From: Actinomycetota bacterium
Lineage (GTDB): Bacteria > Actinomycetota > UBA4738 > HRBIN12
Assembly: GCA_035697485.1 (NCBI GenBank)
Contig: DASSCU010000011.1
Coordinates: forward strand, 62,001 to 126,000
Direction: 5' to 3'
Length of the DNA stretch: 64,000 bases
This document shows positions 53,787 through 62,742 of the stretch, piece by piece (the first letter of the stretch is position 1; the number at the start of each line of letters is the position of its first letter). Position numbers and translations under genes: made by a program. Under the pieces are notes generated by a model. That model did not search any database and was not told the origin of the DNA. It saw only the letters and a program-made list of their open reading frames with translations.

Positions 53787-54068
53787 GGCGGACAATCCTG
53801 TCCGGCGGCCTCGATTCGCCGGGTGACCGCGCGTGGGGGGCAGAATCTCTCCTCTCGATGAACCGATGCGCAGGTTCTCCCAGGCAGGCCTGCCACACGT
53901 TCAAGACGGTCAACACTCCGCGAACACGGTCGCATCAGGGTTCTGTTCCTCGACTGGAGGGGTCTTACGGCGAGCAGGGCATTCGACTCCATCTGAGTCG
54001 GATGCCGCTGCCATCGTGGTGTTGCCAACGTTGCAGCGGGCCGACAACCGAAGGTTGGAGGACGGGAC

Positions 54069-54761
54069 ATGAGGAGGCTCCGGCCGAGAGCGCGTCGGCT
54101 CTGTCTCGCGGCGGTTTCGGCCGCGACGGTCGTGTACGCCTCGTGGGTCCGGCCGCGGATGCGGAGCTGGGGCGCGACGCAAGCCGAAACGACCCGTAGC
54201 TTCCCCGGCGATAAGCTGGTCCCCGATCCGAACGGGGGGGCGACGATGGCCACGACCCTGCCAGCACCACCGGAGAAGGTCTGGCCCTGGCTGGTGCAGA
54301 TGGGAGGGAGCCGGGGAGGCTGGTACAGCTGGGACTGGGTGGACAACGACGGAGAACCGAGCGCGGATCGCATACAGCCCGAATGGCAGGACCTGGACGT
54401 GGGGCAGCATCTCTATCGGGCCCCCAAAGGCCCCACGAACTGGTGGACCGCCGTGATCGTGGAACCGAACCGCACCCTGGTGCTGCAGACGAGCTACGGC
54501 TTGTTCGGCAGGTCCTTCGAGCCGCGAACCGATGCGGTGCCGTGGGCTTCCACGGAAGGGACCTGGGCGTTCTACCTGAACGAGGCTCTCGACGGTCGAA
54601 CCCGCTTGGTGGTCCGGACGCGGAACCGCAGCCGCCCTCCGCTGCTCACCCTGCCTCTCGCCCTCTTGGTGGGAGAACCCGTGCATCTCATCATGCAGGC
54701 TCGCCAGTTCCACAACCTGCGCACTCGGCTCACCGCGAGGTCAACAGCCCCCGGACGGTAG
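54069..54761 (+). CDS. SRPBCC-like (START-fold) protein with N-terminal anchor
   Basis: 230 residues. A basic N-terminus with a short hydrophobic stretch (RRLCLAAVSAATVVYASWV) is followed by a SRPBCC-type domain: TLPAPPEKVWPWLVQMGGSR, GGWYSWDWVDNDGEPSADRI, LDVGQHLYRAPKGPTNWWTA and TWAFYLNEALDGRTRLVVRT. The PPEKVWPWLVQMG motif is typical of this actinobacterial group. Ligand unknown. Confidence 0.75.
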   Translation: MRRLRPRARRLCLAAVSAATVVYASWVRPRMRSWGATQAETTRSFPGDKLVPDPNGGATMATTLPAPPEKVWPWLVQMGGSRGGWYSWDWVDNDGEPSADRIQPEWQDLDVGQHLYRAPKGPTNWWTAVIVEPNRTLVLQTSYGLFGRSFEPRTDAVPWASTEGTWAFYLNEALDGRTRLVVRTRNRSRPPLLTLPLALLVGEPVHLIMQARQFHNLRTRLTARSTAPGR

Positions 54762-55276
54762 GCGCGTTCCCAGAGCCGTTCGACAAGCTGGCGAGATCGC
54801 CCCGCGGGAGCACCGCAACCCGTCGAACGTCAGAACTTCGACCATCACGATCGCGGCCCGGTGGTATCTGAGCGTGTCGTGCCCGCTGCAGGTGATCGTG
54901 TCGAGCCGGAACATGGACGAGGCCCCGGAGCAGGGGGAAGCCTAGGTCTGGGCCCTGCCCGGGGGCCTCGATGCGCCCCCAGCTCTCGTGTTGGGGGTCC
55001 CAATCCTGCGCTCTGCAGCCCGGATGCGCAAGAGTGAATCTCCCCGAGTCAAGACCGTGGGTCGTCGGATACCTGCCGATACGGCCGACGGTCTGTGATG
55101 TCGCTTGGCGACCCAGATGTTCAGGTCGAGTCGTCGACGCCAGCTCGGCACCATACCGGGTGATCGCGACCCAGGTTGGTCCCCAACGTCGAGCGGAACA
55201 ACCGGTAGCGCTCGGAACGGCCGAGGTGCGACACTCCGGTTCAGCCATCGCCGTCAGGCGACCGGGGAGGACGGAC
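54762..55276. other. Region without a supported gene
   Basis: 515 bp. A short plus-strand tail ending at about 54945 (TIAARWYLSVSCPLQVIV, then RNMDEAPEQGEA) may be gene debris. Nothing else seen. Confidence 0.4.
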
Positions 55277-56263
55277 ATGGACCAGCTGCGGACGATACGA
55301 AGGCCCCGCGGACTCGCCGTCCTCGCGGGGGTCGGGTTGGTCCTCGCGATGCTTCCCGCGCTCACTCCGGGGGCAGAGTCGGCCACGAACCGGTGCTGGG
55401 CGAAGAACGTGACCCGGGGTACCCCCGCCCGCTCGCGCCTGCAGGCCGTGATCGACGACGCCAGGCCGGGGGACCGGATCAAGGTCAGGCAGGTTTGCGT
55501 CGGCCACTTCAGGATCGGGAAACAGCTCACCCTCGTCGGCGAACGCACCCCCTCGGTAACGATCCCCGTCCTCCGCACGAACGGCGCGGGCAGGGTTCTC
55601 TTCATCGAGGCGCGGGTGACGCTCACCAACCTGAGGATCACCGGCGGAGCGGTGGAGCGGGGCGGTGGGATCTGGAACGCCGAGGGCTTCCTGATCCTGA
55701 ACCGCTCGTCGGTACGCGAAAACGAGGCGTCGCTCTACGGCGGTGGCATCGTGAACGACGGCGGCACCGTCGTGCTGAACGGCTCGTCCACCGTCACCGG
55801 GAACACGACCGGGGGGTTCGGCGGTGGCATCGTGAACGACGGCGGCGCCGTCGTGTTGAACGACTCGTCGGCGGTCCGCCTCAACTCGGCGGTCGATCTC
55901 GGCGGGGGCATCATCAACTCCAAAGGCACCGTCGTGATGCACGATGCTTCCTCGGTGAGCCGCAACACCGCAGCACTCGGGGGCGGCTTCTTCATCGACG
56001 ACGGGAGTTGGGTCACGATGACCGACTCGGCCTCGGTGCGAGGGAACACGGCCGACGAGGGGGGCGGGATCTACAACGACGACGGCACCGTCACGCTCAA
56101 GAACGCCTCCTCGGTGACCGGCAACACGGCGACGGACGGCGGCGGGATCCTGTTCGGTCTCGTCAGGGCATGCAACGGCGCCGGCGAGGACGAGTGGACC
56201 GGTGCGATCAGTCCGAACGATCCGGACGATCCGCCCACGGTGACCCTGTTCGCGTGCCCGTAG
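55277..56263 (+). CDS. Secreted right-handed beta-helix protein
   Basis: 328 residues from ATG 55277, with GGGGAGGAC upstream. Signal: GLAVLAGVGLVLAMLPALTP. From about 35: a parallel beta-helix start (RSRLQAVIDDARPGDRIKVR), then at least six imperfect repeats of about 27-30 residues of the type GGGIVNDGGTVVLNGSSTV, TGNTTGGFGGGIVNDGGAVV and GGGIYNDDGTVTLKNASSV. The repeats resemble the polymorphic outer membrane protein/pectate-lyase-like fold (GGGIxN, SxVxxNxA). No catalytic residues are obvious; likely surface or adhesive role. Confidence 0.75.
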   Translation: MDQLRTIRRPRGLAVLAGVGLVLAMLPALTPGAESATNRCWAKNVTRGTPARSRLQAVIDDARPGDRIKVRQVCVGHFRIGKQLTLVGERTPSVTIPVLRTNGAGRVLFIEARVTLTNLRITGGAVERGGGIWNAEGFLILNRSSVRENEASLYGGGIVNDGGTVVLNGSSTVTGNTTGGFGGGIVNDGGAVVLNDSSAVRLNSAVDLGGGIINSKGTVVMHDASSVSRNTAALGGGFFIDDGSWVTMTDSASVRGNTADEGGGIYNDDGTVTLKNASSVTGNTATDGGGILFGLVRACNGAGEDEWTGAISPNDPDDPPTVTLFACP

Positions 56264-56325
56264 GATGAACCTGCAGGTCACCGACCGGAACCTGCCGGGA
56301 CAGATCGGCTGAGCCGAGCCGCGTG

Positions 56326-56356
56326 CTCGGTCGCAGGTTCGATTCCTGCCCGCCCC
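56326..56356 (+). repeat. 3' fragment of tRNA(CAT) (candidate attachment site)
   Basis: 31 nt identical to the 3' end of the intact tRNA (51476-51506) except for one T-loop base (56343). It contains the T arm GCAGGTTCGATTCCTGC and the acceptor strand CCGCCCC. It ends 2 bp before the metal ATPase start. Confidence 0.85.
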
Positions 56357-56358
56357 GC

Positions 56359-58698
56359 ATGGCACGGATGGCGACACACGCCCCGCTCGACCTGAGCCGA
56401 TGGTGGCTCGCCTTGTCGATCGTCGGGCTCGCTGCGGGCGGCGTGCTCGCGCTCGCCTTCGACGAGGAACGGGCCGCCGGGCTCGTGTGGGCGGCGACCA
56501 CGGTGATCGGCGTCATCCCGATCGCGCGCGACGTGGTCGGGGGACTCATCCGCCGCGAACCAGGGGTGGATCTGATCGCGTTGATCGCGATGGTCACCGC
56601 GCTGGCGCTGCAGGAGTACCTGGCCGGCGCCGTGATCGCACTCATGCTGGCGACCGGGCACGCGCTCGAGTCCTACGCGGACCGTCGGGCCCACGCGGAG
56701 CTCTCGGCGCTGCTTTCCAGGGCTCCGAGGGTCGTCACCCGCTACGAGCACGACGGTCTCGTCACCCTGCCGATCGAGGAGGTCCGTCCGGGCGACCGGC
56801 TCCTCGTGAAGACCGGTGAGGTCGTGCCGGTCGACGGCGTGTTGATGGGGGACGCCGTACTCGACGAGTCGGCGCTGACGGGAGAGTCGCGACCGGTCGA
56901 CCGGCCCCACAACGACCTCGTCCGCTCGGGCGCCGTCAATGCGGGGCGCGGGTTCGACCTGCGGGCGACGGCATCCGCGGAGGACAGCACCTACGCGGGC
57001 ATCGTGCGGCTCGTGCAGGCCGCACAGGACGAGAAGGCGCCCGCCGTCCGCCTTGCGGACCGATACGCGGCGATCTTCATCCCCATCACGCTGGTGATCG
57101 CGCTCGGGGCATGGGCGGTCTCGGGCGACCCCCTGCGCTTCCTCACGGTCGTGATGGTCGCGACGCCGTGCCCGCTGATCCTCGCCGTGCCGATCGCGAT
57201 CGTGGCCGGCATCTCGCGCTCGGCGAAGCGAGGCATCATCGTGAAGGGCGGCGGAGCTCTCGAGACCCTCGCCCGAGGCTCCGTGCTGATGTTCGACAAG
57301 ACCGGCACCTTGACGTCGGGGGTCCCAACGGTCGCCGACGTGGAGCCGTTCGGGGCCACCGGGAGCGGAGAGCTGCTCCGCCTGGCGGCCTCGCTCGATC
57401 AGGTGTCGCCGCACGTGCTCGCGGGTGCGGTGGTCCGGTCTGCTCGTGAGCACGAGGTCGAGCTGGAGTTCCCCGACGCGGTGGTCGAGAAGCACGGGGC
57501 GGGCATCGAAGGTGATGTGGGGGAGCGCCGGGTCTCGCTCGGGAAGGCCTCGTTCGTCTCCGGCGGCGCCCCACTCCCGCGCGGAGCTCGCGATGCCCGG
57601 CGTCGATCGATGCTCGACGGATCGTCGTGCGTGTTCATCGCCGTCGACGGCGTGGTCGCGGGCGCGCTACTGATCGATGACCCGATCCGACCCGATACCC
57701 CGCGCGTGATCCGGTCCCTGCGGCGCACCGGCATCCGGCGGGTCGTGATGGTGACGGGCGACCACCCGGATGTCGCCGAGTCGGTCGGAGCCGCGCTCGG
57801 CGTGGACCGGATCCTCTCCGAGCGGAGCCCCGGCGAGAAGGTCGAGGCGGTCGATGCGGAGCGTGGTGAAGGTGGGGTCGTCATCATGGTGGGAGACGGC
57901 CTGAACGACGCGCCCGCGCTCGCCGCCGCCGACGTCGGGGTGGCGATGGGCGCTCGCGGCGCCACCGCCTCGTCGGAGGCGGCCGACGTCGTGCTCGTGG
58001 TCGACCGCCTCGACCGCCTGGTCGAGGCGATGACGATCGCGAAGCGTTCCCGCACGATCGCCGTGCAGAGCGTGCTGATGGGCATGGGGGTCGCGTTCGG
58101 GTTCATGTTCCTCGGGGCGTTCGGGCTGTTCGGACCGGTCGCGGCCGCGATCGTGCAGGAGGCCATCGACGTGGCCTCGATCCTCAACGCCCTGCGTGCC
58201 CTCGGCGGAGGTGCCGGACACGCTCGACGTCCGCCAGGCACCGACGTGGGGGAGCGGTTCCGCGAGGAGCACCGGCTCTTCGCGCCCGAGCTACACCGCA
58301 TCCGCTCGGTGGCCGATCGCCTCGAGACGCTGGCACCCGAGGAGGCACGAACGGAGCTCGAGGCGATCCGTGCGTTCCTGGTCAACCGGCTCCCACGGCA
58401 CGAGGAGGAGGAGGAGGCCGCCGTCTACCCGGTCGTCGCGCGGCTGATGGGCGGGGAGGACCCGATGGCGAGCATGGCGCGGGCGCACGTCGAGATCTCG
58501 CACCTCACCCGGGTGTTCCGCTCGCTCATCGACGACCTGCCCGCGGGCGTGCCGGGCCCCGACGACCTGATGGACCTGCGACGGGTGCTGTACGGCCTGC
58601 AGGCGATCCTGCGCCTGCACTTCGCCCAGGAGGAGGAGGCGTACGCGTGGCTCGCGGCCGAGGCCGACGCCGACGCGCGGGAGCCCTCGCCCGTCTAG
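56359..58698 (+). CDS. P1B-5-type heavy-metal ATPase with C-terminal hemerythrin domain
   Basis: 779 residues from ATG 56359 (56368 possible). P-type ATPase core: TGEVVPVDGVLMGDAVLDES and TGESRPVD (actuator), the membrane motif TPCP (269-272) in VATPCPLILAVPIAI, DKTGTLTSG with Asp 313, MVGDGLNDAPALAAADVGVA. TPC in the membrane motif marks subgroup P1B-5, linked to nickel and iron. From about 630: FREEHRLFAPELH, LVNRLPRHEEEEEAAVYPVV and LRLHFAQEEEAYAW, the His/Glu pattern of a hemerythrin HHE domain, known for this subgroup. There is no N-terminal metal-binding domain. It begins right at the tRNA fragment. Confidence 0.9.
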   Translation: MARMATHAPLDLSRWWLALSIVGLAAGGVLALAFDEERAAGLVWAATTVIGVIPIARDVVGGLIRREPGVDLIALIAMVTALALQEYLAGAVIALMLATGHALESYADRRAHAELSALLSRAPRVVTRYEHDGLVTLPIEEVRPGDRLLVKTGEVVPVDGVLMGDAVLDESALTGESRPVDRPHNDLVRSGAVNAGRGFDLRATASAEDSTYAGIVRLVQAAQDEKAPAVRLADRYAAIFIPITLVIALGAWAVSGDPLRFLTVVMVATPCPLILAVPIAIVAGISRSAKRGIIVKGGGALETLARGSVLMFDKTGTLTSGVPTVADVEPFGATGSGELLRLAASLDQVSPHVLAGAVVRSAREHEVELEFPDAVVEKHGAGIEGDVGERRVSLGKASFVSGGAPLPRGARDARRRSMLDGSSCVFIAVDGVVAGALLIDDPIRPDTPRVIRSLRRTGIRRVVMVTGDHPDVAESVGAALGVDRILSERSPGEKVEAVDAERGEGGVVIMVGDGLNDAPALAAADVGVAMGARGATASSEAADVVLVVDRLDRLVEAMTIAKRSRTIAVQSVLMGMGVAFGFMFLGAFGLFGPVAAAIVQEAIDVASILNALRALGGGAGHARRPPGTDVGERFREEHRLFAPELHRIRSVADRLETLAPEEARTELEAIRAFLVNRLPRHEEEEEAAVYPVVARLMGGEDPMASMARAHVEISHLTRVFRSLIDDLPAGVPGPDDLMDLRRVLYGLQAILRLHFAQEEEAYAWLAAEADADAREPSPV

Positions 58699-59477
58699 AG
58701 GTCGAGGTCGAGCGGCGTGACGGCGTCGCCGACCCGGACCGAACCGGGTTCCACGACACGGGCATAGACGCCGAACGGAAGGCCGCCGTCGCCGGGGATG
58801 CGCTGTCGGTACCTCGCGATCTGGGTGAGGGTGTCCCAGTCCTTCTCGCCGGTGTCAGGGTCCTTGGTGGTGAATACGCATCGCGGCACCTGGCCGCGGA
58901 CCTCGATCGTGGCCCCGCCCACCCGTACACGATGGCCCGCCCACGAGTCCTCCTCGTACGGGTCGCAGCCCTCGAGTTCGAGGTTGAGCCGGAACCGCCG
59001 TGCGTCGAGCGTCCCCTCGTACCTGCCTCGCTCGGCGAGGTCGCGCACGGACTCGGCCGAGACGACCGTGATCGGCTCCACGTCGGCACCGTCCCCCTCG
59101 CGGTCGCATCGCACCAGCCGGAGGGGGCGGGCGCAGTACACCGAGATCGCCTCGGCGAACGGTCCCTCGACGACGTGCGCGGCCACGGGCCGTCCGTAGA
59201 AGTCCGTGGTCTCCTCGGCGCCGAGCTCGTCGGCGGGCGCCTCGGTCAGGCTGCCGTCGGGGAAGCGGAGCTTCAGGCGTTCGGCCTCGGTGTCGTATTC
59301 GGCCACGATCGCGACCAGGGGGCCGAACGTGCTGCCGCTGAACAGCTCGCCCCACTCATCCACGATGTAGAACCGGCGATCCTGGGGGATCCCCGTTGGC
59401 GTGATGGTCGCCGACGAGGGGTGATGGATCGCGGTCCCCTTCACCGGGGTCACGCTGAGGCGGGCGAGCGTCGGCAT
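58695..59477 (-). CDS. MOSC domain protein
   Basis: 260 residues from the ATG at 59477. N-terminal beta-barrel part: LARLSVTPVKGTAIHHPSSA and GIPQDRRFYIVDEWGELFS. C-terminal MOSC domain: FRLNLELEGCDPYEEDSWAG, VRVGGATIEVRGQVPRCVFT and TKDPDTGEKDWDTL. The conserved Cys in VPRCVFT is the expected sulfur-carrying residue of molybdenum cofactor sulfurase-like and mARC-like proteins. Its stop overlaps that of the ATPase gene on the other strand (shared CTAG). Confidence 0.88.
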   Translation of the reverse strand: MPTLARLSVTPVKGTAIHHPSSATITPTGIPQDRRFYIVDEWGELFSGSTFGPLVAIVAEYDTEAERLKLRFPDGSLTEAPADELGAEETTDFYGRPVAAHVVEGPFAEAISVYCARPLRLVRCDREGDGADVEPITVVSAESVRDLAERGRYEGTLDARRFRLNLELEGCDPYEEDSWAGHRVRVGGATIEVRGQVPRCVFTTKDPDTGEKDWDTLTQIARYRQRIPGDGGLPFGVYARVVEPGSVRVGDAVTPLDLDL

Positions 59478-59568
59478 CGTCGACACACGGTAGCCGAATC
59501 GAACTGCGGGTTGAGCGCTTGCCTCGCCGACGCTAGGCTCGGGTCGGAACATCGGTTCGGGAGGGGAC

Positions 59569-59775
59569 GTGACCACGATCGAACGGCCGGCGCCGCACCG
59601 GGCGGTGCTCGAGCTCCAAGCCCGAGCACGCGACCGGGCGCTCGCCGAGCGCGTCGAACGCCTCGAGCGAGATGTCGCTCGCCTCGGTTCTCGCGTCGAC
59701 GGCGCGATGGTCACACTGGTACCCGAGGCCCTGGCCGGCGCGGCGCCGGAGGCACCCACGCAGCCTGCTCGATGA
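59569..59775 (+). CDS. Small coiled-coil protein
   Basis: 68 residues, GTG start with GGGAGGGG upstream. The middle (LQARARDRALAERVERLERD, VARLGSRVDGA) is a heptad-type coiled coil. The stop overlaps the next start (ATGA at 59772), which supports translation. Function unknown. Confidence 0.6.
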   Translation: MTTIERPAPHRAVLELQARARDRALAERVERLERDVARLGSRVDGAMVTLVPEALAGAAPEAPTQPAR

Positions 59776-60302
59776 TCATGAGCGATCGGCCCGGCGTCCC
59801 CGACGACGTCGTGATCGGACCCCTCGTATCCGGGCTGGCGCCGCTCGCTTGTCTGCTCGGCTCGTGGCGAGGCGGCGGGCGAGGCGCATTTCCGACGATC
59901 GACGCGTTCGACTACGGCGAGTGGATCCGATTCGAACACGTCGGCGACGGGTTCCTGCTGTCGTCGCAGCGCAGCTGGCTCGCCGCCGACGGTTCCCCGC
60001 TCCACTTCGAGCGCGGCTTCTGGCGGCCGGGGGGCTCGGCCGAACGCGTGGAGGTCACGCTCGCGCATCCGCTCGGGCTCACCGAGGTGGCCGAGGGAAC
60101 GGTTGCGACGGCGGGTCCTGTGACGACGATCGAGGTGGCGACGGGGACGATCGGTCGCACGAGCACCGGCATGGACGTGGTCGGCCTCGTCCGGCGTTAC
60201 CGGGTCGAGGGTGACGCGCTGAGCTACGAGATCGACATGGCCACGGGCACGACCCCGATGGCACGGCACCTCGCCGCCGAGCTGCGTCGCGTGTCCGACT
60301 GA
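59772..60302 (+). CDS. Nitrobindin-like heme-binding beta-barrel protein
   Basis: 176 residues. It resembles the nitrobindin (THAP4 C-terminal-like) fold: LACLLGSWRGGGRGAFPTID, FDYGEWIRFEHVGDGFLLSS, RGFWRPGGSAERVEVTLAHP, GLTEVAEGTVATAGPVTTIE, and the C-terminal PMARHLAAELRRV, which carries the His expected to bind heme iron. Bacterial members bind heme and can handle peroxynitrite or NO. Translationally coupled to the coiled-coil protein. Confidence 0.85.
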   Translation: MIMSDRPGVPDDVVIGPLVSGLAPLACLLGSWRGGGRGAFPTIDAFDYGEWIRFEHVGDGFLLSSQRSWLAADGSPLHFERGFWRPGGSAERVEVTLAHPLGLTEVAEGTVATAGPVTTIEVATGTIGRTSTGMDVVGLVRRYRVEGDALSYEIDMATGTTPMARHLAAELRRVSD

Positions 60303-60320
60303 CCGGGTCGAGCCTGGTCG

Positions 60321-61898
60321 TCAGGAAGCGAGGGCGCCTCCGTCGGCGCGTGGGTCGCTTCCCGCGGCGAAGCCACCCGCAACCGCGCGGATCATGTGCG
60401 CGTGTCCGACCGATCCGCTCTGCGCCGGCACGGTCGAGACGCGGTAGCCCGAGTCCGTGAGCGCGGAGGTCACCGGCGCTGGGACATCGGCCTCCGCGAG
60501 CACCTCGGGCGTCTCCCGCTCGGGGGCCATGCCGCCCACCAGCCAGCGCGGCGCGGTGACGGCCTCGGCGGGGCTCATGCCGAGGGCGAACGCTCGCGTC
60601 AGGGCCATCGTGAGGATCTGTGGCTGGGCCGAGCCGCCCATCGTGCCGGCGACCCCGTCGAGGCGTCCGTCGCGTTGCACGACGACCGGCATCAACGTGT
60701 GCGCCGGCCTCGCCCCGGGCGCGAGCAGGTTCGGGTGGTCCCGTGCGAGCGTGAAGCACGCGCCCCGGCTCTGGGCGACGACGCCGGTGGACGGTTCCAG
60801 CAGCCCGGACCCGAAGCCGTCGTAGAGGCTCTGGATCAGGGAGACCCCGCGGCCCTCGGCATCGGCGGTCACGAGCGCGATCGTATCGCCCGCGTGCCGC
60901 GCCAGGCCGGGCGGAGGACCGGGCACACCCGCGCGGACCTCGTCGGCGACCGCGCCCAGGTGCCCGTCGTCGAGCAGGGTCGACGGATGCACGCGCATGC
61001 GTTCGGGGTCGGCGAGGTGGCGGTCGCGATCGCGGGCCGAGGCGCGGAGCACGTGGGCCAAGACCCCCGCATCGGGTCCGAGCGGATCGGGATCGATCTC
61101 CAGACGCTCGATCAGCGCGAGGGCCTCGAGCAGTACGAAGCCCTGCGAGTTCGGTGGGTGCACGAGCACGTCGATGTCGCGGAAGCGGGTCCGCAGCGGC
61201 GTACCGAGATCGGCGCGGTGCCCGGCCATGTCGGCGAGGTCGATCGGCACGCCGAGCGCTCGCAGGCCGTCCGCGAATCGTGCGCCGAGCTCGCCTCCGT
61301 ACCACGCGCCCGTGCCCTGCTCGGCGAGCGCTTGGAGGGTGGCACCCAGCGCGGGCTGGCGGACCTGGGTGTGGACCTGCGCGGGCAGGCCGTCGGGGAA
61401 GAACACTTCCGCCATGCCGGCGTCGGCCACGAGTCGGTCGGCATCCTCGGCCAGGGTCGCCGCCAGGTCGGACGCCACGCTGACCCCTCCATGGGCGTAG
61501 GCCACCGCGGCGGTGAAGGCGTCCGACCATGTCAGGTTTCCCCCTTGACGGTGCAGCATCTCCCAGCCGCTGACCGCACCGGGGACGGTGACGCTCCAGG
61601 GACCGTGCTCCGGCATCCTGCCCGCCCCAGCGGCGCCCGCCGATGCCGGGTCGGCGCCCGCGGGGGCGCGGCCGCTGGCATTGATCGCGACCACGTCGCC
61701 CGCCGGGTGCTGCACCAGGGCGAAGAGATCGCCGCCGACACCGCACATGTGCGGGTAGACGACCGCGAGCGTGGTCGCCGCCGCGAGCGCCGCGTCGATC
61801 GCGTTCCCACCGCGCTCGAAGGCGATCGAGGCTGCCTCGGCCGCCAGCGCGTGCGGCGCCGCGACCGCCCACGTCCGACCGACCGCGTGCAGCTCCAT
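60321..61898 (-). CDS. ggt: Gamma-glutamyltransferase family protein
   Basis: 525 residues from the ATG at 61898. N-terminal: PHALAAEAASIAFERGGNAI, DAALAAATTLAVVYPHMCGV and GGDLF. The autocleavage/catalytic Thr lies in HAGDTIALVTADAEGRGVSL (GDT), followed by GSGLLEPSTGVVAQSRGACF and GGSAQPQILTMAL. There is no signal peptide, so it is probably cytoplasmic. The family also includes acylases; exact substrate unknown. Confidence 0.88.
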   Translation of the reverse strand: MELHAVGRTWAVAAPHALAAEAASIAFERGGNAIDAALAAATTLAVVYPHMCGVGGDLFALVQHPAGDVVAINASGRAPAGADPASAGAAGAGRMPEHGPWSVTVPGAVSGWEMLHRQGGNLTWSDAFTAAVAYAHGGVSVASDLAATLAEDADRLVADAGMAEVFFPDGLPAQVHTQVRQPALGATLQALAEQGTGAWYGGELGARFADGLRALGVPIDLADMAGHRADLGTPLRTRFRDIDVLVHPPNSQGFVLLEALALIERLEIDPDPLGPDAGVLAHVLRASARDRDRHLADPERMRVHPSTLLDDGHLGAVADEVRAGVPGPPPGLARHAGDTIALVTADAEGRGVSLIQSLYDGFGSGLLEPSTGVVAQSRGACFTLARDHPNLLAPGARPAHTLMPVVVQRDGRLDGVAGTMGGSAQPQILTMALTRAFALGMSPAEAVTAPRWLVGGMAPERETPEVLAEADVPAPVTSALTDSGYRVSTVPAQSGSVGHAHMIRAVAGGFAAGSDPRADGGALAS

Positions 61899-61944
61899 GA
61901 CGCCAGTGTGGCAGCCGCGTGGGGTCGGCGCCGAGGCGGTCCGA

Positions 61945-62733
61945 TCACCGTTGACAGCGGGGGCACCACCAGACGCTGCGGGCCCGTTCTCCCTGGCGTC
62001 GCGTGGCGATCGTGCTGCCGCATCGCGGGCACGCCCGCCCTGCTCGCTCGTAGACCGCGAATCCCCCGGGAACCGTCGTCCGTCGAGGCGTGCCGAGGTT
62101 CGCCCGGAGCAGCCGGCTCGCGGTCGCGTAGAGCGCCCGTCGCGTGGGTTCGCCGAGGCTCGCGATCGGGCGGAACGGATCGATCCCGCACGCCCACGCG
62201 GCCTCGGCCCGGTACACGTTGCCGATGCCCGCCGCCATCGTCTGGTCGAGGAGCGCGACCCCGGTCTCGGTGGCGGGGTCGAGGGACCGGAGCCTGTGCA
62301 CCACCTCGTCGAGGTCGGGATCGACGTCACAGAGGTCCGGGCCGAGCGCGGCGAGGACGGGATGGCGGTCGACCTCGTCGTCGGTGAGCAGCTCGACCAT
62401 CGGTGCAGCGAAGCAGACCGCGTCGACGTCGGCGGTGCCGATCGCGACCACCATGGATCGTGCGCTTCGGCGCCATCGCTGCCCGGAACGGTAAAGGTGC
62501 CACGATCCGTTCATGCGCATGTGGGTGTGCAGCGTCAGCCCTCCGGTGCACCGGATCAGCAGGTGCTTGCCTCGTGCCTCGACGCGATCGATGCGTTCCC
62601 CGGGGCGGGGGATCGGGTGGTGAGGTCCACGCGTCCGTCGAAGACGCGGCGTCTCGAACCGAGTCACCACCGAGTGGCCGAGCGCGGCCGCGAGGGAGGC
62701 CGCCGTGCGGTGGATCGTGTCGCCCTCGGGCAC
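61945..62733 (-). CDS. nei: Endonuclease VIII/formamidopyrimidine-DNA glycosylase family protein
   Basis: 262 residues. It begins MPEGDTIHRTAASLAAALG, with Pro 2/Glu 3 as catalytic residues in the actinobacterial Nei2-like form. Then RVEARGKHLLIRCTGGLTLH, THMRMNGSWHLYR, the helix-two-turn-helix at LLDQTMAAGIGNVYRAEAAW, and a C-terminal zinc finger CPRCGSTIATR...CPRCQR. Acts in base excision repair of oxidised bases. Confidence 0.93.
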   Translation of the reverse strand: MPEGDTIHRTAASLAAALGHSVVTRFETPRLRRTRGPHHPIPRPGERIDRVEARGKHLLIRCTGGLTLHTHMRMNGSWHLYRSGQRWRRSARSMVVAIGTADVDAVCFAAPMVELLTDDEVDRHPVLAALGPDLCDVDPDLDEVVHRLRSLDPATETGVALLDQTMAAGIGNVYRAEAAWACGIDPFRPIASLGEPTRRALYATASRLLRANLGTPRRTTVPGGFAVYERAGRACPRCGSTIATRRQGERARSVWWCPRCQR

Positions 62734-62742
62734 GCCGGCGCC

